NCBI GenBank assembly: GCA_036490335.1
Contig: DASXEB010000003.1
Coordinates: forward strand, 1 to 64,000
Reading direction: 5' to 3'
From: Palsa-1392 sp036490335
GTDB lineage: Bacteria > Verrucomicrobiota > Verrucomicrobiia > Chthoniobacterales > UBA10450
Length of the DNA: 64,000 nucleotides
A model generated the notes under the pieces. That model did no database searches and was not told where the DNA came from. It worked only from the letters and a program-made list of their open reading frames with translations. Positions 40,600-49,193 of this stretch are shown here, piece after piece; within the stretch, counting starts at the first letter, position 1; each line of letters starts with the position of its first letter. The position numbers and the translations under genes were made by a program.

Positions 40600-41331
40600 A
40601 TGATTGATGAATTTGTAAATCGCTTCGGCATGTTTCAGACCTCGATCGGCATTCTTATTTCGGATCAATACAAGCCGGTTTGGAACGGCGTCGCGCCGCT
40701 TATTTTTACCGACAAGGTGGCCGGCGCGCAGACCGAGCTGGGCAGCCTGGAGCAGTTTTGCATCCAGCAGGGCATCAGGACGACCGGCCCCGCGGTGGAT
40801 AAGGAGACGGAGGAAGGGATTCTCGAAGACATGGCGCACAAGCTTTGCCGGACGCTGGTCAGCTTCTGCAAGGATCACGGCACCTACGCCCAGGCGGCTT
40901 CGATCGATCTGAAGCAATATCAATGGCGCGAGCTGCGCGATCAGATTCTGAAAAACAAGGCGACGGAGGTGCGCGATCTCGCCCAGAACATCGCCAGCGA
41001 TGCCACGCTGACCGAGGACGCGGTGAAGTACGGAATCACCGCCACGGCCGTGACCGCTCTGACGAACGAGATTACGAAGTGGGGCAATCTCATCACCGCA
41101 CCGGAGCAGGCGATCGCGGGGAAAAAGGCGAAGACGGGGCAAATTCGCGCGCGCTTTAATGTCATGTCGGGAAAGATGCACGACCTGGACGATAACATTT
41201 TGCAATTCGATACGACGCCGCTCGGCGCGCAAATGATCGCGGATTACAAGGCCGCCCGCATCGTGCGCGACCTCGGTCACGGGCCGAAGAAACCGAAGCC
41301 GCCGACGCCGCCCGCTCCTCCCAAAGCGTAG
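40600..41331 (+). CDS. Hypothetical helical protein with proline-rich tail
   Basis: 243 residues starting at ATG 40600 with AAAGGAAA about 6 nt upstream. Mostly alpha-helical: FQTSIGILISDQYKPVWNGV, EQFCIQQGIRTTGPAVDKET, EEGILEDMAHKLCRTLVSFC, YQWRELRDQILKNKATEVRD and VTALTNEITKWGNLITAPEQ, ending PKPPTPPAPPKA. No signal peptide or membrane span. I do not recognise the family. It follows 21-bp array B as the Fn3-like gene follows array A, which suggests that such orphan genes share an upstream architecture. Function unknown. Confidence 0.65.
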   Translation: MIDEFVNRFGMFQTSIGILISDQYKPVWNGVAPLIFTDKVAGAQTELGSLEQFCIQQGIRTTGPAVDKETEEGILEDMAHKLCRTLVSFCKDHGTYAQAASIDLKQYQWRELRDQILKNKATEVRDLAQNIASDATLTEDAVKYGITATAVTALTNEITKWGNLITAPEQAIAGKKAKTGQIRARFNVMSGKMHDLDDNILQFDTTPLGAQMIADYKAARIVRDLGHGPKKPKPPTPPAPPKA

Positions 41332-41418
41332 CCGGCGGGAGCAAGCCACGGCGCGCGGCTTCGAGCCGCCGAACTTCCACTTGCGCGCGGGGACGCGGCT
41401 TTCCAGATTCGCCACGCG

Positions 41419-42300
41419 GTGGAATTAAAGACGTACCTGAAGAGCCGGCAGCAGGAGATCGATCGCGCGCTCGATCGTTTTTTGCCGAAGGCCGCGACGA
41501 AACCGCCGACGATTCACAAGGCGATGCGCTACTCGCTTTTCGCCGGCGGCAAGCGTTTGCGGCCGATTCTTTGCCTCGCCGCCGCGGAGGCGTGCGGTGG
41601 CCTAACGAAAAGCGCCATGCCTCTCGCCTGCGCGGTCGAGTGCATCCATACCTACTCGCTCATTCACGACGATCTCCCGAGCATGGATAACGACGATTTC
41701 CGCCGCGGGCGCCCGACCTGCCACAAGGTTTTCGGCGACGGCATCGCCGTGCTCGCGGGCGACGCGCTGCTTACGATCGCGTTTGAAATCGCCGCGCAAG
41801 CCGAGGCCTGGCCGCGCTACGATCTGCGCGAGATTATTCGCGAAATCTCCGTCGCCGCCGGCAGCCGCAAACTGATCGCCGGCCAGGTGGCCGACCTCGA
41901 AGGCGAAGGCCGCCCGCATACCCGCGCGCAACTGCGTTACATCCACGAAAACAAAACCGCCGCGCTCCTCACCACGTCGGTCCGGCTCGGCGCGATGAGC
42001 GCAAACGCGACCCCGACGCAGTTGACCGCGGTGAGCGATTTCGGCCACGCGCTCGGTCTCGCCTTTCAGGTGATCGACGATATCCTCGACGTCACACAAA
42101 CGAGCGAGAAGCTGGGCAAAAGCGCCGGCAAGGATGTGGCCGCGCAGAAGGCGACGTATCCCGCCGTCATCGGCCTCGAGAAATCGCGCCTCGAAGCGGC
42201 GCGCCTGACCCGTCAGGCGCATGCCGCGCTCGATTCGTTAGGCAAACGCGGGGACATCTTGCGCGCGCTGGCCGATCATCTCCTCGCGCGCGAATACTGA
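41419..42300 (+). CDS. ispA: Farnesyl/geranylgeranyl diphosphate synthase (polyprenyl synthase)
   Basis: 293 residues from GTG 41419. It condenses isopentenyl diphosphate with allylic diphosphates in isoprenoid synthesis. The first Asp-rich motif DDLPSMDNDD and the second IDDILDVTQTSEKLGKSAGK are present, as are FAGGKRLRPILCLAAAEACG and AGDALLTIAFEIAAQ. The residues before the first DDxxD are small, as in E. coli IspA-type short-chain synthases, so farnesyl or geranylgeranyl products are likely; chain length is not certain. The gene ends 23 nt before the convergent tsaD. Confidence 0.93.
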   Translation: MELKTYLKSRQQEIDRALDRFLPKAATKPPTIHKAMRYSLFAGGKRLRPILCLAAAEACGGLTKSAMPLACAVECIHTYSLIHDDLPSMDNDDFRRGRPTCHKVFGDGIAVLAGDALLTIAFEIAAQAEAWPRYDLREIIREISVAAGSRKLIAGQVADLEGEGRPHTRAQLRYIHENKTAALLTTSVRLGAMSANATPTQLTAVSDFGHALGLAFQVIDDILDVTQTSEKLGKSAGKDVAAQKATYPAVIGLEKSRLEAARLTRQAHAALDSLGKRGDILRALADHLLAREY

Positions 42301-42323
42301 TTGGCGTCGTGGTTCAAGAAACG

Positions 42324-43316
42324 TCAGGCGAGCGCGAGATTCGGATCGATCTCGGTCGTGAGCGGGGTCGCTTCGCCGCGCGCGAGACGCAACTGCGCCG
42401 CGAACGCGATCATGGCCGCGTTGTCGGTGCAAAGCTGCGGCGCGGCAAAACGCAGCTCGAGCCCCGCGCGTTCGCAGCCTAACGACATCTGCGCCCGCAG
42501 CTCGCCGTTCCCGCTCACTCCCCCGCTCACGGTGACGAGCGCGCGACGCGCGCCCCGCGCCGCGGCGATCGTTTTCGCGACCAGCACTTCGACGACCGCG
42601 CTCTGGAACGACGCGCAGACATCCGCGAGGTCGTTAGGCGAGAGTTTGGGCAACAAATAACGCACCGCCGTTTTCAATCCGCTGAAACTGAAGTTCGCGT
42701 CGCGCGAACCGAGCATGCTGCGCGGGAGCGCGAACTTTTTCGCATCGCCGCCACGCGCGACGCGCTCGATCTCGGGACCGCCGGGATAGGCGAGGCCGAG
42801 CATCTTCGCGACTTTGTCGAACGCTTCGCCGGCCGCGTCGTCGAGGGTGCGGCCGATGATTTCGTAATCGCCGAGGCCGCTGACATCGACGAGCAAAGTG
42901 TGGCCGCCACTCGCGATCAGGGCAACGTTAGGCAAGACATTTTCCTCGTCGAAAAAGGGCGAGAGCAAATGGCCTTCGAGATGATTGATCGCGAGATAAG
43001 GTTTCTCAAAACCGAGCGCGAGGCCCTTCGCGACCGACGCGCCGATCATGAGCGAGCTGGCGAGCCCGGGACCGCTCGTGGCGGCAAAAGCATCGACTTC
43101 GCCTAACGAAATGCGGGCATCGGCGACCGCGCGCTTGAGCAGGCACGGCGCGTGCAGGAGATGGTTGCGCGAAGCGACTTCGGGCACGACGCCGCCGTAG
43201 GGCTGATGTTGCGCGATCTGCGACGCGACCAGACTAACGAGCAGCTCGCGCCCGCGCAGGATCGCGATCGCGGTTTCGTCGCAGGAGGTCTCGATCGCGA
43301 GGAGCAGCGGACTCAT
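42324..43316 (-). CDS. tsaD: tRNA threonylcarbamoyladenosine synthase subunit TsaD
   Basis: 330 residues. TsaD (Gcp/YgjD/Kae1) transfers threonylcarbamoyl to A37 of ANN-decoding tRNAs. Motifs: LLAIETSCDETAIAIL, GGVVPEVASRNHL, ATSGPGLASSLMIGASVAKG, the metal-binding NHLEGHLLS, IASGGHTLLVDVSGLGDYEI and DDAAGEAFDKVAKMLGLAYP. The C-terminal VSGGVSGNGELRAQM and ATPLTTEIDPN are intact. The substrate maker TsaC and partners TsaB/TsaE are not nearby. Confidence 0.95.
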   Translation of the reverse strand: MSPLLLAIETSCDETAIAILRGRELLVSLVASQIAQHQPYGGVVPEVASRNHLLHAPCLLKRAVADARISLGEVDAFAATSGPGLASSLMIGASVAKGLALGFEKPYLAINHLEGHLLSPFFDEENVLPNVALIASGGHTLLVDVSGLGDYEIIGRTLDDAAGEAFDKVAKMLGLAYPGGPEIERVARGGDAKKFALPRSMLGSRDANFSFSGLKTAVRYLLPKLSPNDLADVCASFQSAVVEVLVAKTIAAARGARRALVTVSGGVSGNGELRAQMSLGCERAGLELRFAAPQLCTDNAAMIAFAAQLRLARGEATPLTTEIDPNLALA

Positions 43317-43319
43317 TTG

Positions 43320-43393
43320 CCACGAAGGACACGAAGCGGTCGGGAATTAATCGCGCCCTTGAAAACCTTCGTGCTTCTTCGCGTCCTTCGTGG
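43320..43393. terminator. Inverted repeat between ctpA and tsaD, possible terminator/REP
   Basis: CCACGAAGGACACGAAG (43320-43336) pairs with CTTCGCGTCCTTCGTGG (43377-43393), 16 of 17 bases, around a 40-base loop. It lies in the 82-bp gap between the two co-directional minus-strand genes ctpA and tsaD. There is no T-tract, so a Rho-independent terminator is doubtful; it may be a REP-like element. Confidence 0.5.
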
Positions 43394-43398
43394 TGCAG

Positions 43399-44727
43399 TT
43401 ACTTCTTCACCGCTTCGATTTTCGGGACGGTCTCCTGCGCGTAAATCATGACGCCCTTGAGCGCGTCGATCGCGCGCATGAGCTGCAGATCCTTCGATTT
43501 GATGAGCGCGGTGGCGTCGTTAGGCGAGATCTTTTCGTCGCTCCGAAGGGTCGCGACGGCGCGCTCCTGATCGAGCGTGAGCGGGACGCGAATGTTCGGC
43601 ACGACGCCGTTGCCCTGGATGACTTGTTTGCTCGGGGTGAAATATTTCGCGGTCGTAAAACGCAACGCCGAGCCGTCGGGCAACTGCATCACATTTTGCA
43701 CCGAGCCTTTCCCGAACGTGGTTTCGCCGACGACGATCGCGCGATGCAAATCCTTGAGTGCGCCGGCCACGATCTCCGACCCGCTCGCGCTCCCTTCGTT
43801 AACCAAAACGACGAGCGGAAAACGCGGCCGTTCTTTGACGCCGACGGGCGTCGAGTAATCGTGCTTCTGCGATGACGTGCGGCCCTGGGTCGAGACGACT
43901 TTGGTGTTCGGCGGCAGAAATTGCCCGAGGACGTCGACCGCACTGTTGAGCAGGCCGCCGGGATTGTTGCGCAGGTCGAGGACGAGCGCCTGCATGCCCT
44001 GCTTTTGCAAATTGTCGAGCACCTTGCCGAATTCCTCCGCGGTCGGCTCGTTGAATTGCACGATGCGGACGTAGCCGACTTTGAACGGGCCGGTCAGTTC
44101 TTCCGGCAAAATCCGCTCGCCTTTCACGCTCCGCACTTTGATTTCCTTCCGCTCGAGGACGAAATCCTTGATCTCCCGCGTCGAGGGCCGCAGGATCGTG
44201 AGGGTCGCTTTTTGCCCGGGCTCGCCGCGCAAAACATCGACGGCATCCTGGAGGCCGAGCTTTTCGGTCGAGGTGCCGTTGATTTTCAAAATCTCATCGC
44301 CCGCCAGCACGCCGGCCTGCGCCGCTGGTGTGTCCTCGATCGGCGCGACGACGGTGAGGACGCCGTCTTTCATCGCGACCTCGACGCCGAGGCCGTTGAA
44401 GCGGCTGCGTGTGTCGTCCTGCATGTCCTTGAAATCATCCGGATCGAGAAACTGGCTGTGCGGATCGAGCGAGGAGAGCATGCCTTTCATCGCCGCGGAG
44501 ACGAGGTCGTGGTAGCTGACCTTTTCGCCATCCACGTAATCCTGACGGATCAGCTCGATCGCCTTCGCGAAAGTGGCGATCTCGGCGTAGCCGTTGTCGT
44601 CGTTAGGCGTGGCGGTCGGCGCGGGCGGCGGCGCTTCCGCGGCGGGCACGTGCTCGCAGAGCGCGAAGAGAAAGATCCCGGCAAACGACGGCAGCAAAAG
44701 ACGAACGGCGAGCGACGAACGCTTCAT
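43399..44727 (-). CDS. ctpA: C-terminal processing peptidase (S41 family, CtpA)
   Basis: 442 residues from ATG 44727 with a signal peptide (LAVRLLLPSFAGIFLFALCE). The PDZ domain follows (FNGLGVEVAMKDGVLTVVAP, AQAGVLAGDEILKINGTS) and then the S41 core: LVLDLRNNPGGLLNSAVDVL, the catalytic Ser in NEGSASGSEIVAGALKDLHR and the Lys in VVGETTFGKGSVQNVM. Such periplasmic proteases trim or degrade proteins from the C-terminus. The chosen start is preferred over a longer upstream frame because it yields a good signal peptide. Confidence 0.92.
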   Translation of the reverse strand: MKRSSLAVRLLLPSFAGIFLFALCEHVPAAEAPPPAPTATPNDDNGYAEIATFAKAIELIRQDYVDGEKVSYHDLVSAAMKGMLSSLDPHSQFLDPDDFKDMQDDTRSRFNGLGVEVAMKDGVLTVVAPIEDTPAAQAGVLAGDEILKINGTSTEKLGLQDAVDVLRGEPGQKATLTILRPSTREIKDFVLERKEIKVRSVKGERILPEELTGPFKVGYVRIVQFNEPTAEEFGKVLDNLQKQGMQALVLDLRNNPGGLLNSAVDVLGQFLPPNTKVVSTQGRTSSQKHDYSTPVGVKERPRFPLVVLVNEGSASGSEIVAGALKDLHRAIVVGETTFGKGSVQNVMQLPDGSALRFTTAKYFTPSKQVIQGNGVVPNIRVPLTLDQERAVATLRSDEKISPNDATALIKSKDLQLMRAIDALKGVMIYAQETVPKIEAVKK

Positions 44728-44830
44728 AATAATGGTGCTTGGACGCGGAGGAACAGATTGTCGTTCATTCTCCCGACTTTGCCAATCGGCCGGCATGACA
44801 AGATTTCGATTCGCTCCTAGACTCAGCGGC

Positions 44831-46606
44831 ATGAAATTGATCGCGCGTTCCGGGCTGCTCCTCCTCTTTTCGTTAGGCGCGGCCGCGCTCGCGCCGGCAC
44901 AGTCGCCCGCTCCGCCTAACGACGACGCGAACTTCGAAAAGGCGTCGCTGCAATTCATCGGCGGCTATCTCGCCGCGCGGCCGCTCGAAGGCGTCGCGCT
45001 CGGGTTCCATCAATACGACGGCAAGATCGGCGATTACACCAAGCTCGCGGTCGATGCCGAGGTCGAGCGCTTGCGCGGGTTCGAGGCGGAGTTTGCAAAA
45101 ATGGACGCGAACAAGCTGAGCAAACGCGACGACATCGACCGGCGCATTCTGCTCAGCGCGATTCGCGGCGAGCTCGTCCAGCTCGTCGATATGGATTCGT
45201 TCGGCAAAAACCCCATGACTTACGCCGGCGCGCTCGACGTCAACATTTACATCCAGCGCGATTTCAAACCGCTCAACGAGCGGGTCCGCGACATCGTCAA
45301 CATCGAGGACCAGGCCGGCAATATCGTGACCGCGGCGAAGACGAATCTCGCACCGGTCCTGCCGAAACCTTTCGTCGAAACCGCGATCGAAATCGCAAAC
45401 GGCTCAGCCGATTTTCTCGAGAAAGATCTCGTCGCCGCGGTCAAGGACATGGACGACCCGCAAATTCGCGCAGCCTTCGACGACTCAAACAAAAAAGCCG
45501 CCGCCGCTCTGCGCGGGTTCGCCAATTGGCTGACGAAAGAACGCTTGCCGAAAGCTTCAAACGACTTCGCGCTCGGCCCGGAAAAATATCAGCGCATGCT
45601 CGCGAGCACCGAGCTGGTCAATCTGCCGCCGCAAAAATTGCTCGCGATCGGGATGCAGCGTTTGAAGGAGGAGCAAAATATTTTCGCGGCCGCGGCCAAA
45701 ATTATCGATCCAAAAAAAGCGCCGATCGACGTGTTCAAGGAAGTGCAAAAAGATCATCCGACGGCCGATCAGTTGATTCCTGACGTGGCGAAAGATCTGG
45801 AAACGATTCGCCAATTTGTCGTCGATCATCATCTCGTCACGATCCCGTCCGAAGTGCGGCCGAAGGTCGAGGAAACGCCGGAGTTCGATCGCGCAACGAG
45901 CGAGGCGTCGATGGACACGCCGGGGCCGTTCGAGAAAAAAGCGACGCAGGCCTTTTACTACGTCACGCCGGTCGAGAACAATTGGAGCGCGCAGGAAAAG
46001 GAGGAATGGCTGAGCGCGTTCAACTTTTACACTTCCGACGTCGTCTCCATCCACGAGTGCTACCCGGGACATTACGTGCAGTTCCTCCACCTCAACGCGT
46101 CCTCCGCGACGATGGTCGAGAAAATTTTCGGCAGCTACGCCTACATCGAAGGCTGGGCCCATTATTGCGAGCAAATGGTGATCGATAACGGCTTCGGCAG
46201 CGTCCCGAATCCGACGCCGGAACAAAAAATTCGCGCGGCCAAATATCGCATGGCCCAGGCTGACGAAGCGCTCCTCCGGCTGTGCCGCCTGTGCGTTTCC
46301 GTGAAGCTCCACACCCAGGGGATGTCGGTCGCCGACGCGGCCAAATTCATCCACGAAAATTGCTACTACGAAAACAAGCCGGCCATGGCCGAGGCGATGC
46401 GCGGCACTTTCGATCCCGGCTACCTCAACTATTCGTTAGGCAAACTCGAAATCCTCAAACTGCGCGAGGACTACAAAAAGCAGGAAGGGGCCAGTTTTTC
46501 CCTCGAGAAATTCCACGACGAAATGCTCAATCACGGCATGCCGCCCGTGCGTTTGCTGCGCGAAATCCTGCTCAAGGACCCGAAGCAGTGGGACGCGGTC
46601 CTCTAG
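44831..46606 (+). CDS. Exported DUF885 family putative metallopeptidase
   Basis: 591 residues from ATG 44831. A signal peptide (SGLLLLFSLGAAALAPAQS) is followed by the DUF885 fold. The key metal-site segment is SIHECYPGHYVQFLHLNAS, which has the HExxPGH-like motif of this family, with EGWAHYCEQM as the later element. Some DUF885 proteins act as carboxypeptidases; the substrate here is unknown. CGTTAGGC copies at 44872 and 44914 fall in the signal region as SLG and PND. The gene ends next to an extended repeat copy at 46612. Confidence 0.85.
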   Translation: MKLIARSGLLLLFSLGAAALAPAQSPAPPNDDANFEKASLQFIGGYLAARPLEGVALGFHQYDGKIGDYTKLAVDAEVERLRGFEAEFAKMDANKLSKRDDIDRRILLSAIRGELVQLVDMDSFGKNPMTYAGALDVNIYIQRDFKPLNERVRDIVNIEDQAGNIVTAAKTNLAPVLPKPFVETAIEIANGSADFLEKDLVAAVKDMDDPQIRAAFDDSNKKAAAALRGFANWLTKERLPKASNDFALGPEKYQRMLASTELVNLPPQKLLAIGMQRLKEEQNIFAAAAKIIDPKKAPIDVFKEVQKDHPTADQLIPDVAKDLETIRQFVVDHHLVTIPSEVRPKVEETPEFDRATSEASMDTPGPFEKKATQAFYYVTPVENNWSAQEKEEWLSAFNFYTSDVVSIHECYPGHYVQFLHLNASSATMVEKIFGSYAYIEGWAHYCEQMVIDNGFGSVPNPTPEQKIRAAKYRMAQADEALLRLCRLCVSVKLHTQGMSVADAAKFIHENCYYENKPAMAEAMRGTFDPGYLNYSLGKLEILKLREDYKKQEGASFSLEKFHDEMLNHGMPPVRLLREILLKDPKQWDAVL

Positions 46607-46611
46607 CGAGT

Positions 46612-46627
46612 CCTTTACTCGTTAGGC
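46612..46627 (+). repeat. Extended dispersed repeat CCTTTACTCGTTAGGC
   Basis: Full-length extended form, 6 bp after the stop of the DUF885 gene and 9 bp from the stop of the convergent trxA. No inverted partner is close by. Confidence 0.8.
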
Positions 46628-46635
46628 AACCGCCT

Positions 46636-46959
46636 TTATGCGAGCGTCTCAAGTTTGTCGACGATCGCTTTCTTCGCCGCGACCCCCACGATTTGATCGC
46701 GCAGCTTGCCGTCCTTGAAAAAGAGCAACGACGGCACGCCGCGAACATTGAAGCGCTGCATCAGCGCCGGGTCGTCGTCGATATTCACCTTCGCGACGCG
46801 AAAACGCTCGCCATTTTCTTTCGCGATCTCGTCGATCACGGGCGCGATCATCTTGCAAGGCCCGCACCACGCCGCCCAGAAATCGACCAGCACCGGCAGC
46901 GGCGATTTCAGCACCGCTTTCTCAAAACTTGCTTCGTTAATATTGATCGGTTCGTTCAT
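46636..46959 (-). CDS. trxA: Thioredoxin
   Basis: 107 residues with the WCGPC active site in VLVDFWAAWCGPCKMIAPVI, the cis-Pro in FNVRGVPSLLFFKDGKLRDQ, and typical C-terminal AKKAIVDKLETLA. A cytosolic disulfide reductase that keeps thiols reduced, using NADPH through thioredoxin reductase (not in this window). It starts 29 nt downstream of the htrA stop on the same strand. Two CGTTAGGC copies lie in that gap. Confidence 0.95.
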   Translation of the reverse strand: MNEPININEASFEKAVLKSPLPVLVDFWAAWCGPCKMIAPVIDEIAKENGERFRVAKVNIDDDPALMQRFNVRGVPSLLFFKDGKLRDQIVGVAAKKAIVDKLETLA

Positions 46960-46971
46960 AAATTCGTTACT

Positions 46972-46989
46972 CGTTAGGCATCGTTAGGC
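46972..46989 (+). repeat. Two adjacent CGTTAGGC copies in the htrA-trxA gap
   Basis: TCGTTAGGCATCGTTAGGCT; the copies are 9 bp apart in the same orientation. They fill nearly the whole intergenic space upstream of trxA. Confidence 0.8.
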
Positions 46990-47990
46990 TAATTTCCCCG
47001 CGGTCGAAAGGACGGCAGCTCACGCGGCACCACCATGGCAAAACGCTTCTCCGTTTCGCGCAAAAACATGATCGGCGAGGCCACCCCAATTTCAGCCGCG
47101 ATCAGCCGTTTGTGCAGATCGTCAATCGTCGCCACCGGCTGACCTTTGAAGCCGACAACCGTGTCGCCTTTCTGCAAACCCGCGAGCGCCGCAGGACTGC
47201 CCGGTTCGATTTCCGCCACGAGCACGCCGCGGTCGTTAGGCAATTTATGAAAACGCACGACGCGCGGATGGAGCGGCACGTTCTGCCCCGCCACGCCGAT
47301 CGAGCTGCGGCGAATTCGCCCTTCCTTGATCAACCATCCGGCGACGAAATGCGCCGTGTTGCTCGCGATCGCAAAACAAATTCCCTGCGCCGGCAGGATG
47401 ACCGCGGTGTTCACGCCGATCACTTCGCCCGCGCTGTTCAAAAGCGGGCCGCCGGAATTTCCAGGATTCAGCGCGGCGTCGGTCTGGATGATGTCGTCCA
47501 TCAAGCGTCCCGACTCCGCGCGCATGCTGCGGCCAAGCGCGCTCACAATTCCCGCCGTCACCGTCCGCTGAAATCCGTACGGCGAGCCAACTGCGATCGC
47601 GATTTGCCCAACGTGCAGCCGCGAGGAATCCGCCAGCCGCGCGTGGTAAATATTCGGCGCATCGATGCGGATGACCGCGAGGTCCGTTTCCGGATCCGCG
47701 CCGATCAGTTGCGCCGGATAAACGCGCGCGTCGTGCAGCGTCGCTTCGATCTCGCGCGCGCCCGAGACAACGTGGCTGTTCGTCAGGATAAAACCATCGC
47801 GCGAGATGAAAAATCCCGAGCCGCCTCCCTGCCCGCGCTCGCCGCTCTGCACGCGAATGTTCACCACACTCGACGCGACCCGATTCACGACCGCGGCGAT
47901 CGTTTGCGAATACGAGTCGAGCAAAATCTGATCGTTAGGCTCATCGCCTAGCGACGTCGCGTCTTCCGCAAATTGTTCGTTTGTTACCAT
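46989..47990 (-). CDS. HtrA/DegP-like serine protease with PDZ domain, apparently cytoplasmic
   Basis: 333 residues. Trypsin-like S1C core with His in SRDGFILTNSHVVSGAREIE, Asp in GADPETDLAVIRIDAPN and Ser in DAALNPGNSGGPLLNSAGEV. One PDZ follows (GVLVAEIEPGSPAALAGLQK). There is no signal peptide or membrane anchor at the N-terminus (MVTNEQFAEDATSLGDEPND), so a cytoplasmic place is likely, unlike most DegP proteins. The start overlaps the end of the SDR gene by 7 nt, so the two are probably cotranscribed. Confidence 0.88.
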   Translation of the reverse strand: MVTNEQFAEDATSLGDEPNDQILLDSYSQTIAAVVNRVASSVVNIRVQSGERGQGGGSGFFISRDGFILTNSHVVSGAREIEATLHDARVYPAQLIGADPETDLAVIRIDAPNIYHARLADSSRLHVGQIAIAVGSPYGFQRTVTAGIVSALGRSMRAESGRLMDDIIQTDAALNPGNSGGPLLNSAGEVIGVNTAVILPAQGICFAIASNTAHFVAGWLIKEGRIRRSSIGVAGQNVPLHPRVVRFHKLPNDRGVLVAEIEPGSPAALAGLQKGDTVVGFKGQPVATIDDLHKRLIAAEIGVASPIMFLRETEKRFAMVVPRELPSFRPRGN

Positions 47991-48715
47991 GGTAACTCTT
48001 TACCAAGGTGAACGTAGGCGCCGTTTGGTCCGTCCGCGCCGATCGTGGCCAGCTCGACGCTCGTCTTCGCCCCGTCGACGATTTCCATCTGCGCGCCCTC
48101 GCCGCCCATGTCGGTTTTCACCCAGCCGGGATGGGCCGCGTTCACTTTGACTTTGGTATCCTTTAACTCGTAGGCGAGCTGGACCGTGAACGCATTGACC
48201 GCCGATTTGGAAACGTTGTAAGCCGCGACTTTATTGTCGTAAACTGGCGAGCCGGGCGTCGCGTGATACGTGATCGAGCCGAGAATGCTCGAGAGATTCA
48301 CGATCCGGCCGGCGTCGCTTTTGCGCAGCAGAGGCAAAAACGCCTGCGTCGTCTCGATCAGCCCGAAAAAATTCGTGTCGAAAGTTTTCCGCCAGGTCTC
48401 GAGCAATTGCTCGCTGACTTTTTTGTCGTGATCGTCAATCATGATGCCGGCGTTGTTTACCAGCACATCGAGATGACCGAACTCTTTTTCCACCCGCGCG
48501 GCCGCGTCGCGAATGCTTTTCGATTCCGTGACATCAAGCGCGATCGCGTGCGCCTCGATTCCATCCTTGCGCAGTTCGGCCGCTGCCTCCTCGCCCTTCG
48601 CCTCGTCGCGCGCGCCGATCAGAACGGTGAAATGTTGCCGGCCAAGCTGGCGCGCGGTTTCGAGGCCAATGCCTTTGTTCGCGCCTGTAATTAATGCGAT
48701 TTTGTTCGTGCTCAT
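47984..48715 (-). CDS. Short-chain dehydrogenase/reductase (carbonyl-reductase-like)
   Basis: 243 residues. Classical SDR: cofactor motif ALITGANKGIGLETARQLG (TGxxxGIG, NADP type), VLVNNAGIMI, catalytic Ser in RIVNLSSILGSITYHATPGS, and YNVSKSAVNAFTVQLAYELK holding YxxxK-like Y-N-V-S-K, with Tyr and Lys spaced as required. The closing SWHPGWV equivalent is NAAHPGWVKTDMGGEGAQ. The substrate is unknown. It is divergent from an Rrf2 regulator, with a dyad in the shared promoter. Confidence 0.88.
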   Translation of the reverse strand: MSTNKIALITGANKGIGLETARQLGRQHFTVLIGARDEAKGEEAAAELRKDGIEAHAIALDVTESKSIRDAAARVEKEFGHLDVLVNNAGIMIDDHDKKVSEQLLETWRKTFDTNFFGLIETTQAFLPLLRKSDAGRIVNLSSILGSITYHATPGSPVYDNKVAAYNVSKSAVNAFTVQLAYELKDTKVKVNAAHPGWVKTDMGGEGAQMEIVDGAKTSVELATIGADGPNGAYVHLGKELPW

Positions 48716-48734
48716 TTTGAAAGAATAGCTTAAT

Positions 48735-48753
48735 TGTAATAAACACAGTTACA
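48735..48753. promoter_or_regulatory. Dyad operator in the SDR/Rrf2 divergent promoter
   Basis: TGTAATAAACACAGTTACA: half-sites TGTAA and TTACA with a 9-bp centre, in the only AT-rich spot of the region, between divergent genes (49 bp apart). This resembles the TGTAAT/ATTACA-type sites that Rrf2 regulators bind and suggests autoregulation plus control of the SDR-htrA unit. No footprint is available, so this is inference. Confidence 0.5.
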
Positions 48754-48764
48754 TTTTAAGCGCA

Positions 48765-49193
48765 ATGGTCAATCAGCAATTCACGTTCGCCGTCCATATC
48801 ATGACCATGCTCGCTTTTTCGGGCGAGAAGCTCGATTCGCAGCGGCTCGCGGCGAGCGTGAACACCAACCCGGTCGTCGTCCGCCGCCTACTCATGGCGC
48901 TGCACGCCGCCGGCCTCCTCACGACCGAAGCGGGACGAAACGGCGGCGCGCGCCTAACGAGAAGCCCGGAGAAAATTTCGCTGCTCCAGATTTACGATGC
49001 GATCGAGCCGCGGCCCATCATCGCGATCAATCGCCGCCGCGCCGCGCGGCATTGTCCGGTCAGTTGCCAAATGAAAAACGTCATGACTTCCGTCGCGACG
49101 AGCACGGACGGAGCGGTCCGCCGGCATCTGCGCGCGATCACGCTGCAGCAGGTGCTGCGCAAAGTGAAAACGAGCGCGGCCCGCAGTCGTTAG
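48765..49193 (+). CDS. Rrf2-family transcriptional regulator
   Basis: 142 residues. Winged-helix start (QFTFAVHIMTMLAFSGEKLD, then LAASVNTNPVVVRRLLMALH and AAGLLTTEAGRNGGARLTRS) with the Rrf2 wing G-R-N-G-G. Cysteines appear in HCPVSCQMKN near residue 95-100, as in redox or iron-sulfur-sensing members, though the IscR triad is not present. Probably represses the divergent SDR operon. The TAG stop (49191-49193) is created by a CGTTAGGC copy, and the gene overlaps the convergent rmuC by 4 nt. Confidence 0.85.
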   Translation: MVNQQFTFAVHIMTMLAFSGEKLDSQRLAASVNTNPVVVRRLLMALHAAGLLTTEAGRNGGARLTRSPEKISLLQIYDAIEPRPIIAINRRRAARHCPVSCQMKNVMTSVATSTDGAVRRHLRAITLQQVLRKVKTSAARSR

